Origin: Rebecca billardiae RCC1528
Lineage: Eukaryota; Haptophyta
Assembly (NCBI GenBank): GCA_965240325.2
Contig: OZ251238.1
Span: 372,001-436,000, forward strand
Direction of reading: 5' to 3'
Length of the DNA stretch: 64,000 bases
Shown: positions 30,353 through 40,623 of the stretch, one piece after another
Layout of the letters: every line of letters starts with the position of its first letter
How positions within the stretch are numbered: the stretch's first letter is position 1
Notes under the pieces: model-generated
Databases searched by the model: none
What the model was told of the DNA's origin: nothing
The model's input: only the letters and a program-made list of their open reading frames with translations
Program-made: the position numbers and the translations under genes

Positions 30353-32158
30353 TAGGGGGTCCAAGCCAGCAGCCCACCGATTGGTGATATTTGACAACCA
30401 TGCCATGTAGGCGTCTGATGAGCGTGACGCTTGCGGATTCACCCTCAAATATGTCCCAGAGCCCAGCCCAGCCGCCAGAAGCACTAAAAACCGACTCCGC
30501 GTGTCGTCGCGCGGTCGCGCGCGCACGCAGCGGCGCCCGCTGTGTCACATAGAGATTCAGCCGAATGTTACCTACTTGTCATGGCAGCTAGATGACGATA
30601 CGCGGTCGGACTTACTTATTGACAAGCGCGGCCCTCTCTCCAAAGGATTTTATGGTGAAAATACCGAAAAAGTGGGGCGCAATGCTGTGCGCGTAGACGT
30701 CCATGAAAAACTACTCCAAGATCGAGCACATTACCCATTTAATTATGGGAATGTACCCACATATAAGCGCCATGTTACCCACTATATATAGAAGGCGGTT
30801 AATTTTGCCATATGTATTCAAGTGAGTGCCTATACATGGGTACCTTGCTCACTACTTGCTGGGTCATCCGAATACGGAGTACGGCGGCGCCGAGACGGCT
30901 CATGCCACTGGACTCAGCACATCAGTGAGTGCCGGCCCGCGAACGCGGGCCTGATGCCGGTGGCGGGCTGCTCGTGCTGCGGCACACGGCCAACTCCGCC
31001 ACTGAACATGCCGCCACCATCCCGGCATGAGAGTCCTCTCCGCCGTCGAGGCTGGCATGCGCAGACTAGCTCGCCATGTGCCGGGCGGCTTCCTTGCCCG
31101 TACTCAGGTGTCACTGGCACCGTCGCCGTTCGTCGTACCCCAGCCCACGCGAGGCCGCCGCCGGTCCACCTCTGCTGCGGCTACAGCGCTTGCAGTCGAG
31201 ACTGCTCCAGCTTACCTCTGACTCTGCGAGCTGCTCGGTGGCGAGCGTTGAGCTCTCTGCCTCTGCTGCCGGACCCAGTGCGCACGCCTGCATCAAGCAC
31301 CATGCAGTCCGTGCGCTGCTCCAAGACGGCCGCCAACAGTGGCGCCGGCACTCCCGAGACGAAGGCACGGTGCACAGACGTGGCATCGGCCATAGCGGAG
31401 CTTGGCGGCGCGCGTCTGCTCCGCAGCAAGCTTGACGTTGGTGACAAGGTGCACGCTCTTCGCCTCAGGGCAGCTCGGCTGCTGCATGCAGCCAAGCGGC
31501 ACGCCAAGTGGCACAACAAACAAGCCGACGCGTGCCGGCTGGAGCTTCTGGCGGTACTACTGTGAGCTGGAAGACAGGCCCCGCACGTACACAGGGTCGC
31601 CGAGCTTGCTTACCACCCACGACTGCCGCGCACTCCCGTTTGCGAACGAGCGGCCAGCGATCGCGCGAGTGCATGCGCAGCGCGTGGGGAGGTGAGCACT
31701 GCACGCACCAGGCCGAGCGCCGGGGGGTCATTCATGCTCATCATGGACAAGCTAAACCAGGTGTAAACCAGCGCGCAGCGTGCACGCTTCACCTGAAACC
31801 GGGGCTGCGTTGTCCGCGCTCATCCGGATGAGAGTTCGAACGGCGCGCAGAGCGGGGCTGTGAGGTTCAAGATGTCCGATGAGAGCGAGCTGCCAGCGAT
31901 CATTTGGTCGGCCGCTGTCATGGTGGCCACCCTGACTCGCCCGCCCGCGCGCCTCTGACGCCAGAGCGCGCTCCGCCGCGCCGACGCGACGATGAAGTCC
32001 ACCGCCCAGGCGTGCTACTCGCCCGATCTCGGGCTCGACCGTGCTCTGAACGGCCGCGGCCGGTGCTGCCGCAATTCGAGGCAACAATGTTCGGAAATGG
32101 TCACCGCGAAATCGGTCAGTCGATTTTCGATTTTTAATTCCGCGGCGTGGACCCCCTA
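30353..32158. mobile_element. 1806-bp insertion with TAGGGGGTCCA inverted ends inside the satellite
   Basis: The left end TAGGGGGTCCAAGCC and the right-end complement TAGGGGGTCCACGCC match at 14 of 15 positions. A 7-bp direct repeat CCCCTCC (30346-30352 and 32159-32165) flanks it, and joining the flanks restores a normal satellite unit. The interior is of mixed composition. A long plus-strand frame at 30822-31565 begins at GTG and is not a convincing gene, so the element looks non-autonomous or decayed. Confidence 0.8.
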
Positions 32159-33302
32159 CCCCTCCCCGGCCCGGCGGGCCGGCCCGCGCCGCCGCGGCCG
32201 GGCTGGGCCCGGACTGTCCGGCTGCGGCGGGCCCGCGCGGCGGGCCGGCGGCGAGTTGAGCACGCGTGCGCCGCCGCCACGATGGCGGCGCTGCCGCCGC
32301 CATCGTGCGCCCGGACGCCCGGACTCGCGGCACCGGACTCTGGTGGCTGCCTCGTGCCTCGTGCCTCGCGCCGCTGCCACCCCCCCTCCCCGGCCCGGCG
32401 GGCCGGCCCGCGCCGCCGCGGCCGGGCTGGGCCCGGACTGTCCGGCTGCGGCGGGCCCGCGCGGCGGGCCGGCGGCGAGTTGAGCACGCGTGCGCCGCCG
32501 CCACGATGGCGGCGCTGCCGCCGCCATCGTGCGCCCGGACGCCCGGACTCGCGGCACCGGACTCTGGTGGCTGCCTCGTGCCTCGTGCCTCGCGCCGCTG
32601 CCACCCCCCCTCCCCGGCCGCGGCCCGCGCCGCCGCGGCCGGGCTGGGCCCGGACTGTCCGGCTGCGGCGGGCCCGCGCGGCGGGCCGGCGGCGAGTTGA
32701 GCACGCGTGCGCCGCCGCCACGATGGCGGCGCTGCCGCCGCCATCGTGCACCCGGCCGCCCGGACTCGCGGCACCGGACTCTGGTGGCTGCCTCGTGCCT
32801 CGTGCCTCGCGCCGCTGCCACCCCCCCTCCCCGGCCCGGCGGGCCGGCCCGCGCCGCCGCGGCCGGGCTGGGCCCGGACTGTCCGGCTGCGGCGGGCCCG
32901 CGCGGCGGGCCGGCGGCGAGTTGAGCACGCGTGCGCCGCCGCCACGATGGCGGCCCTGCCGCCGCCATCGTGCGCCCGGACGCCCGGACTCGCGGCACCG
33001 GACTCTGGTGGCTGCCTCGTGCCTCGTGCCTCGCGCCGCTGCCACCCCCCCTCCCCGGCCCGCGGCCCGCGCCGCCGCGGCCGGGCTGGGCCCGGACTGT
33101 CCGGCTGCGGCGGGCCCGCGCGGCGGGCCGGCGGCGAGTTGAGCACGCGTGCGCCGCCGCCACGATGGCGGCGCTGCCGCCGCCATCGTGCGCCCGGCCG
33201 CTCGGACTCGCGGCACCGGACTCTGGTGGCTGCCTCGTGCCTCGTGCCTCGCGCCGCTGCCACCCCCCCTCCCCGGCCCGCGGCCCGCGCCGCCGCGGCC
33301 GG
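32159..33302. repeat. GC-rich satellite array, segment 2 (five units)
   Basis: Same 224/217-bp unit as at 28190-30352, same orientation, same hairpin (one copy with a C for G near 32954). It starts mid-unit exactly where segment 1 stops and ends mid-unit at 33302, where a second insertion begins. Confidence 0.92.
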
Positions 33303-35882
33303 GCCGGCTCTTGGAATCTGCTGAGGGACCTGCGTACACTGTGGGCGCTCAGCCTCAGGGGACCTGCCAGCGTAACGGCCTAACGGGCGTAACGGCCAAC
33401 GGGTTACGCGTAACGCCGTAACTGTGTCGCACGGTCGCAGACTCGCAGCGTACAAGTCACACACTCTTGATCAACTCTTGTGCGGTTGTGCCTTAATTGA
33501 GATCTACATTGACAATCGATAATATGATAGATAACAGATTGACAGACAGTACTAGTCGTACGTCGTCAGACACTACTTACTGAACCAACGGACCGTACAC
33601 GGTACTTCAGAACTTCCGCGGCCGGCCGCGCCCGGGCCCGGGCGGGCGCACCCACGATGCCCCGACGAGACGCGAGCGAGAAGGCGACGTGCGAGGGCTG
33701 CCAATACGAGTTCTGCGCGAAGAACCTGGCGAAGCACAGGCGGTTGTGCGCAGCCTACGAGGCGCTACTCTCGAGGCAGCAGCAAGCTTTCGCTGCGTTT
33801 CACGGCTTCAAGCGCGGCGCGGTTGAGCTCGCGTCCGACCCCATCGAGGACGCGGACTCTGACGATGACGATGCAGGTGCTGCGGACGCAGCGCGCGCGG
33901 ACCCGAGGCGCCGGCGCATCGACGAATCCGGCGACGTCCAGTCCGCCAGCTGGACGCCGCCAGAGCCGCGGGCGAGACAGCCCAGCTGGACGCCGCCAGG
34001 GCCGCGGGCGAGCGCGGCCGACGACTGCGCTGCTGCCGACGCACTAGATTTGACTCAAGCAGACAGCGACGGCAACGGTGATGACGCGTCACACGCACTG
34101 CTGCCGCCCTCGAGCCACGGGTCGCTGCTCATGCAGATGGCGCGCACCAGCGAGCAGATGAGCCGTCGACGCGTCCCTCCCTGAGCAAGAGGTGAACTCA
34201 CTGCTGCGGGAGTGCGATGCTGCCCCTCGCGCCTTTATCGAGCTCCTCCGTCAAGGCGTCAACTCGCTGGCGACCTGCGCCGAGGCGCCGTGTCGCGCGT
34301 GATGCCCGCGCCGGCCGGCTCGCAGCAGCTTGGCGTGCCCGCTCTCGAGTTCCTGCGCGCCAACATGGCCGACCTCGAGAACTGCACGCCGCAGCTGATT
34401 CGCGAGCACAAGGCGATCTCGCTGACGCTGCCCTCGGAGCTGCGGCTCGGCGCAGCTTTCCGCCGCGAGTTCCCGATGATCGAGTCGAAGCCCAAAGCGG
34501 AGGAGGCGCGGCGCGCGATCAAGTTCGCGCTGAACGGCGTCGCCGAGATGGCGAAGCGCATCGCTGACAACTACGAGCTGCGCAGGTTTCGGCAGCAGGG
34601 CAGCGCCGAGCATCTGCTCGCTGCGATGGCGGGCTGCCTCGACCTGCGCAAGATGGCCAGCTTGAGCGTCGAGGGCGAGCAGTACCGCGCTCATGCTGCT
34701 GGACATCTGCGCACCCTCGCCGGCTGGGCGCGCCCGTCTGCCGGAACGCCCTCCGGCTCCGCGCGCGGCGCGCGCACCGTCGCCGACTTTGTCGGCGCGC
34801 CCGACTCTGCTTCCCGGTGGCACGGCATCACGCTGCCGCGAGACGAGGTGGTCGTCGGCGAGTTCAACGCGCTCTGCCGCTTGCTGATCGACGCGAGTGA
34901 GCTGCACCGCGCGCGGTGGCTCGGGGCGACCAGCTCGGCCGTGCTCGCGCAGGACGTCTTCTCTCTTCCCAAGTTCTACGAGTGCTGCCTCAGCTACCTC
35001 TACCTCTTCCAGCACTGCGCGCTCAAGGGCGCGTCTGAGGCGGTCGTCGAGGGCATGGGAGGCGTGTGGGACCGCTGCGCGACGCCGGGGCGCCACCTCT
35101 CGTTCAAGGCGGGCGTCGAGGAAGCAGTGGTCTGCTGGAACGCGCGCCCAAGCCGCACCTCGCCGAGTGCATCCCCTTCCTCGATCGCGCGCTGTCGATC
35201 CACTTCAAGGGCAGGGCGTGGCACTTCACGCACACCTCCGCGGCCACGCGGAACCGCGCCGAGCAGAGCAAGGTCGTGCAGAAGCACGGGCGCGGAGGGT
35301 CCAAGCTGCCCGCTGACATCTCGAAGGTGCACGGTGGCACGCGCGCGGCGCGCCCGCCGCCCAACACGGCGCCGGCGCGCGTGTGCTGACATCCCCCTGC
35401 CCCGTGCTCACGCCTGCGCAGTGAGCGCCCTGCGCTTGTCGCTTGCGCCAATGTCGGCATCGAGGTCTACATCACGCAGCCCCGCGCCCGCCGCCCCTGC
35501 GGGCCAGCGCGCACGAAAACAGCCATAACTCTTCACCATCAACTCGGATCGAGGTGCGGATTGAAGCATTTGCATCGTAAGGGCCTCGCGCGTCTTTTTG
35601 GCGTGTAGCGCGCGGCTCTGCGCGCCGCGCGCGCCTGCGGCGCGCGCGGCGCGCCGCTCCACCAGCAACGCAACTCAGCTCACCAGACACTCACACTGCG
35701 TCGGCGCGCGCTGCGCGCGCGGCGCGCCGCGCGCGCGCGCGCTCAGACCGCGTCGTGCACTCAGACACTGACAGACGACAATCTGTCACACTAGGGACCT
35801 TCCGTATCAGGAACCTGCGCAGGTCCCTCCCTCAGGGGCCTGCGTATGAAATACGGACGTTACGCCTTTTCCAAGAGCCGGC
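33303..35882. mobile_element. 2580-bp insertion carrying a broken zinc-finger gene
   Basis: Terminal inverted repeats GCCGGCTCTTGGAA lie at 33303-33316 and 35869-35882. The left flank ends CGGCCGG and the right flank starts GGGCCGG, a 7-bp duplication with one mismatch. The right flank then continues the satellite unit where the left flank left it. The interior carries a zinc-finger gene with frame breaks, so this looks like a DNA transposon or its relic. Superfamily not determined. Confidence 0.7.
33657..35389 (+). pseudogene. Zinc-finger protein gene with several frame breaks (probable element-borne)
   Basis: The first frame 33657-34184 starts MPRRDASEKATCEGCQYEFC and contains a C-x2-C...H-x4-C finger (CEGCQYEFCAKNLAKHRRLC), then acidic low-complexity sequence. 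At about 34165 sense shifts to another frame (EQEVNSLLRECDAAPRAFIE, stop near 34300). It then returns to the first frame (about 34303-35150; VPALEFLRANMADLENCTPQ, RFWHG-like SASRWHGITLPRDEVVVGEF, FYECCLSYLYLFQHC). At about 35140 it shifts again (HLAECIPFLDRALSIHFKGR) to a stop at 35389. No splice sites explain these steps. Family unrecognised; its place between inverted repeats suggests a transposon-encoded protein. Confidence 0.55.
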
Positions 35883-35920
35883 GGGCCGGGCTGGGCCCGG
35901 ACTGTCCGGCTGCGGCGGGC
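35883..35920. repeat. Satellite unit fragment, segment 3
   Basis: GGGCCGGGCTGGGCCCGGAC through GTCCGGCTGCGGCGGGC matches the interior of the 224-bp unit and continues from the break at 33302. It diverges after 35920. Confidence 0.8.
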
Positions 35921-36426
35921 ACCCGGCCGCCCTGCTGCTGGCATTCAGCTACCTATAAGTATTGCGGCAGCCGTGGGCGACGGCCCCAGAGGGCGTTTGC
36001 CACCCTCGCCTCTCATTGGCTCTCGGCCCCTGGGGGCTGCCCTCTCATTGGCTCCCGGCTGGGGCCCGGGGCCCGGGCTGCCCTGTCATTGGCTCCCCCG
36101 GGGGGGGTGGCAAATACACGTGTCTCAGGACCGATGGCACGGTGCCGTGCCGCTGAATAATTATGCGCCAGTCGTGCAGCGCTGATGATGAGACTATCGT
36201 CAGACTCGATCATGATGAAGTCTGCACACAATAATGACGAGTCAGTGTGAGTGCATGACTGAGATCGGACCGCGCCGCAGCGCAGATCACGTATCGTCCG
36301 CCGCCAAGCGCCGTGGAGTCGCAGCCCGCTGCGCTTGGGCAGTGGGCGCCATCGTGACAGCGAGTGCTCGCGACCGTCCACGCCCCTCCTGGGCCTGGGA
36401 TCAAGTGGACACGAAGCTCGGCCGCC
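35921..36426. other. Intergenic with three repeated CCAAT-box-like motifs
   Basis: A unit ending in CTCATTGGCTC or GTCATTGGCTC occurs three times (about 36013, 36046 and 36087), each next to a GGGGGCTGCCC- or CGGGCTGCCC-like stretch. ATTGG is the reverse of a CCAAT box. No gene recognised nearby on the plus strand; the closest gene ends at 36427 on the minus strand. Confidence 0.5.
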
Positions 36427-37990
36427 TCACCCCACCAGCTGCTCCTCGTCGCCATGCAAGAGGCTCGCGCGCGGGAGCGGGACCTGCTCGCCCGCGCGGC
36501 CGCCCGCGGGTGCGGCCACGTACACAGGGGATACGACGCGCACGGATTTCACGATGTCGCCGGTCTCGATGCTGGGAAGCACCTCTAGCCCGCTCGTCAC
36601 GTACCCGACGCAGCTGAAGCGGCCGTCGAGGTAGGCAAACCTCGAGCTGCCCGCGGGGCGCTTGTCGGGCGAGCCGTAGTAACGCTCGGGGTCTGCGGTG
36701 GACTTTGCGGCGGGCGTCTTGTCGGAGCGCGCAGTGGCTGGCGGCGCCTTCGCGCTGCCCGCCCGCCCGCTCTCGGCGACGCTCGGCGCGCGCGGCAGCG
36801 TGATCAGCCAGTCGCTCGAGGCGCCGTCAGGCACGCCCTCGGGCCGAAGCATCCCCACCGCACCCGGCACGCTGAATGGCAGGGCGACCCTGCCGGGCGT
36901 CCAGCGCGGCTGGGCGGGCGAAGGCAGCGCGCCCCCGAGCAAGCCGCGCGCGGGCGGGATCTCGAGCGGGATCCTGCGCGGCTCACGCGTCTTCGGCTCG
37001 ACGAACACCGTTGGCACCTTCCCAAGCCCCCCCGAGCGCACGACTGCGCGCACACCGCGCACGCCGCAGCGGAGTGGGGCGGGGCGGCGCGCTCAGAGCT
37101 GGCCGTGCGCTGGCCCCGCACGCGCGCCCAGCGGTGGACGGCCCGGACAGAAGGGGGCGGCGCGTGGGCCCACGCGCGCGCGCGCGCGCGCGCGCCGACG
37201 CACCATTCGCGCCGGCCGGGCGCGAGAGCGGCAGCTTGTCGTAGAAGCGGCGCAGCGCGAGGTCGACGAGCTCCCCGCCGTTGAGAGGCGCGCTGTACCC
37301 GTCCACGCTGATCGTCACCTCCGCGCGGCACGCGCCGGAGGAGAAAGGGCGGGCGCACCGGGCCGCGCGCTCGATCTCGCCGTCGTCCGCGATGCGCGTG
37401 TCCCGCCGCTCGAGCTCGAGCACCAGGTCGACGCGCCCCTTCAGAACGGGCAGCTCTGGGTGAGCCTCGTGCGCGCTGGTAGCGGCCGCCGAGTGCGCGC
37501 GCGCGAGCGAGTCGGACACCGAAGCGAGCGCGACCTCGGCGGCGGAGTCGAAGGCCGTGCCGTCTCGTTCGGCCGCGGCGCGCGCCACCGCCCGCAGCTG
37601 CATGCGCAGCTTGTCCCCGCCGTCCTTGCCGAGCTCGGCCGCCGCGCGATCGAGCTGAGCAAGCTGCAAGCCGACCAGCTCCCACTGCGAGCGGTCTGGG
37701 GAGGTGCGCGACGAGCGGGGCAGGGGCGAGCCGTCGGGGCGCACGCCGACGATCTCCTGCTCCGCCTCGAGCAGCGCCAAGCGCGCCGCGCTCAGCGCGC
37801 GTAGCCTCGTCGGCAGCGTGGCTTCCAGCACACGCTTCGACTCGCTCGGTTTGGCCGGCTTGGCCACCGCGCGCGCGAGCGCCGGCGGCGTGGAGGCGAG
37901 CACGGGCGGCGGCTGGGGGATCCAGATGCACGTGTGCGACACGAGGCACGCCGCCGACAAGGCGCGCGCGACGAACGGCGTGATGGTCAT
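36427..37990 (-). CDS. CYP38/TLP40-type thylakoid-lumen cyclophilin-like protein (two exons)
   Basis: 467 residues from exons 37990-37204 and 37043-36427. The intron 37044-37203 (160 bp, GTGCGT...GCGCAG, phase 1) is placed so that FYDKLPLSRPAGAN joins VVRSGGLGKV. The start at 37990 gives a signal-like leader ARALSAACLVSHTCIW; an in-frame ATG at 38101 would add 37 residues. The N-terminal half is helical (RLRALSAARLALLEAEQEIV, QLDRAAAELGKDGGDKLRMQ), as in the PsbQ-like region of CYP38. The C-terminal cyclophilin fold shows VTISVDGYSAPLNGGELVDL, IPLEIPP, YYGS, and YLDGRFSCVGYVTSGLEVL. CYP38 supports photosystem II assembly in the lumen; members commonly lack isomerase activity. A Gly/Ser/Pro-rich insert precedes YYGS. 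Confidence 0.83.
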
Positions 37991-38220
37991 GGCAGCGGAC
38001 GCGCGTGCCGAGCGCTCAAGCCAACGGCTTGCTGACGAGCATGCCGCGTGGCAGCGCACGGCCGGCCGCCGAAGCCCGCGCGAGCAAGGGGCGCCATTCA
38101 TTTATTTATTCGTTCCAGCCACGTCCGGACTGGCCATGGCCAGGGCGGAGTGGCGGACTCGCTTGCGTACGATTGCAGATGGTGAACGCATGCCGGCGTG
38201 ACGGCGAGCCTCGACGCATC

Positions 38221-39381
38221 ATGCTCATCCCGACCGCGGCGCGCACGGTGGCACTGGCCCTGGTCTTCTTCCAGTGGTCACGCGCAATGCCTGGCTCGTC
38301 CGCCACGCCTGTGCGCCACGCAGACGACCCTGTCACCGCCGAGGCGGTGGAAGACGGCGCGCGCCGGCTCGCGCCCGCGGTGGCTCGTGGGCGCGTCGCG
38401 CCCGCTGCGGCCCGCGGGACGAGCAGCGCGTCCGCGCAGCCGGGCGACGCGCATTCTCAAGAGATCCTGCGCAAGAGCCGCTCGGACGTGCGCTTCAGCA
38501 CCGACAAGTTTGATATGCACAAGTACGAGACGATGTACGGCCTCTTCCTCGGCCCGCTGCGCGGCGTGCGGGGCCTCCGGATGCTGGAGATCGGGCTGGG
38601 GTGCACGATGGGCTACGGCCCGGGGCGCTCGGCCAACTTTTGGAGGGCGTGGCTTCCGGACATGGAGCTCTGGGAGGCGGAGGTTGACGCGGCGTGCGTG
38701 CGCGCACAGACCGCGGCCGGGAAGCTCGCGGGCATTCACACGCTCGTGGGCTCGCAGAGCGACTCGCAGACGCTCAGGAGCTGGGTGCAGCAGATTCGCG
38801 CGGGCGCGCGCAGCGGTCCCCGCGGCGACGCGAGCGGGCTCGACGTCATCATCGACGACGGCTCGCACCGCAGCGTGGACATCCTGCGCACGTTTGGCGC
38901 GCTCTGGGAGGAGGCGCTCAACCCGGGTGGCCTCTACTTCATGGAGGACCTCCATGCAGCCACGCCTGTCGGGCGCAGGCCGCAGTGGGAAGAGAGCGGT
39001 GGGGAGCACGTGGTGCCAGATGTGCTCTCGTCGTGGGCTGAGCAGCTCGCCTCCACCCGAGGGCTGCAGTCCGGCGGGAGGCTTCGGCGGAGCGGGGGGG
39101 CGACGACGACACAGCAGGGTCCGCAAGTGGCGCACGATGAGCTCGAGACGCGCGCGCGCGCAGCCAAGCACCCGCTCCCGCGCTTCATCAAGTTCGTGCT
39201 CTGTCAGCCCGAGGCGTGCGTCGTGGCCAAGTGCACGGCCAGGGAGATGCGGGACGACTGCCGCAAGGGTCACGGCAGCGGCCACTGTTGCGCAACCAAG
39301 CAGCCGCCAAGAAGCGCCTCGAGCGACATCTACGCGAACATCACAGTCGTGCAAAGGCCATCACGGTTGGCAGCGCGGTAG
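38221..39381 (+). CDS. Secreted class I SAM-methyltransferase-like protein
   Basis: 386 residues, single exon, ATG at 38221 with a signal peptide (AARTVALALVFFQWSRA). The core is a Rossmann-like methyltransferase: MLEIGLGCTMGYGPGRSANF (motif I), LWEAEVDAACV (acidic loop), LDVIIDDGSHRSVDILRTF and NPGGLYFMEDLHAA. The DDGSH motif and general layout recall the MycE-like metal-dependent sugar O-methyltransferase group and similar glycan-modifying proteins. The C-terminal part has six or more cysteines (CQPEACVVAKC, CRKGHGSGHCC), fitting an oxidising secretory compartment. Substrate unknown; a polysaccharide or glycoprotein is an inference. Divergent from the CYP38-like gene (230 bp). Confidence 0.75.
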   Translation: MLIPTAARTVALALVFFQWSRAMPGSSATPVRHADDPVTAEAVEDGARRLAPAVARGRVAPAAARGTSSASAQPGDAHSQEILRKSRSDVRFSTDKFDMHKYETMYGLFLGPLRGVRGLRMLEIGLGCTMGYGPGRSANFWRAWLPDMELWEAEVDAACVRAQTAAGKLAGIHTLVGSQSDSQTLRSWVQQIRAGARSGPRGDASGLDVIIDDGSHRSVDILRTFGALWEEALNPGGLYFMEDLHAATPVGRRPQWEESGGEHVVPDVLSSWAEQLASTRGLQSGGRLRRSGGATTTQQGPQVAHDELETRARAAKHPLPRFIKFVLCQPEACVVAKCTAREMRDDCRKGHGSGHCCATKQPPRSASSDIYANITVVQRPSRLAAR

Positions 39382-40616
39382 CGGACGTACACTTGGGATG
39401 AACGTCACTCCGACGACGCGCGATGACGAGCGAGGACATCATCCATCAGCACCGGTTCTTCTTGCAGTGGCGGGCGCCGTCGTGCAGCATACGGTATCGG
39501 TACGCGCGCTTATTTGACACTGCCAGCGCACCCGCGTCACGTCGATGACACGCGTGGAATCCGATTATCCGAATCGTGCCGGTCGTGGAAGATTTGCTGC
39601 TAGGCCTATAGCTAGCGGTATAGCTAGCTAGTAGCTGACGACGAAATTCTGCTGATCGATGACACTTATACGACGACGTAGCAGCCGTTGAAGAGTGAAG
39701 ACTAGTGTAGTAGCCTGTAGCCCTGTAGGACGGGGCCCGCGGCCACTGCCCGCGGCGTGGCACTGGCTCAGGCTGCCGGCCACTAGCCGGGCGGGCAGAC
39801 TTCGGGCTGGCAAGCTGCTCATGAGTCTGATGCTGAGTCTGCTGTACCAGTGTACTGGGGACGGGTACCTGGCCTGACGGACCAGCTTCGCACTGAATGA
39901 TAGCATCTCAGCAATGCGACCTTACGGTGATGAGTAACAGTGATCTAGCTGATAATATCAGCTGCAGTCACAGCCTGGTCGGCGCCTACGTGCCGTTTGA
40001 CTTTGAGACCGGGACCGCGGACCGTACTTGTACTGCTGACGATCGCACTACTTGTACTGCTGACGACCAGTAGGTGGCTCTCGTCGGCACTGTCAGCACG
40101 ATGCTGGCAGCGGCCACCGGCAGGCGGCAGTGAGCTACCTGGACCGGGGGCATCACCCGTCGATTCATCGATCACCCCGATTCACGCCGCGCCTGGCCGC
40201 TACAGCCATACGACTAGCCGTCCATGAGGGTGCACTCATGGAGCGGCGCCCCGGTGCACATGGACGGCTGTAGGGCGCCTCGGGGCTGGCCGTCGATTCT
40301 CAACACGGGCGTACTCCAGGCCCTCCCGGCCGGATGAGCCTGTGCAGCACGTTGCAGCGTTCGCGCGGGCATCAGACTCTTCTTCGCTTCTCCCGACCAC
40401 CCGACGCCGCCACTGGCGACACGGCCGCTCAGGAAGCTTCGACGAGCAGAACTGTCGCGGCCATCGTCAAACGGTCAAAGATTCCCACAGCAAAACGCGC
40501 GCACACGGCACAGCACGTTCGATGCGCCGAAAGTCGGCAGTGTCGGGGAGTGACTTCCGGGTTATGGCGCGAAGCTCGCGAAGCCCTATTCTTTAACCGC
40601 ATATCCCCATAATAAA
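39382..40616. other. Intergenic; one strong hairpin, no gene seen
   Basis: AT-richer, with short repeats such as TAGCTAGCTAG near 39625. At about 40218-40274 AGCCGTCCAT and GTGCAC recur inverted (GTGCAC, ATGGACGGCT), forming a stem around a GC-rich loop. Confidence 0.45.
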
Positions 40617-40623
40617 GTTAGGC

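Noticed and set aside
28127-30548. Open frames of about 790-805 residues on the minus strand and 350 residues on the plus strand
   Set aside because: They run through the 224/217-bp satellite, whose period is not a multiple of three. All frames are open on both strands because of GC content, and the three minus frames give cyclic versions of the same peptide.
30822-31565. 247-residue frame inside the 1806-bp insertion
   Set aside because: Begins at GTG and has cysteine/serine/arginine-rich random-like composition; only the last 80 residues look remotely helical.
28190-33302. Possible CRISPR-like or rDNA-spacer array
   Set aside because: Units are contiguous 224-bp repeats without unique spacers, no cas genes, and no rRNA sequence nearby.
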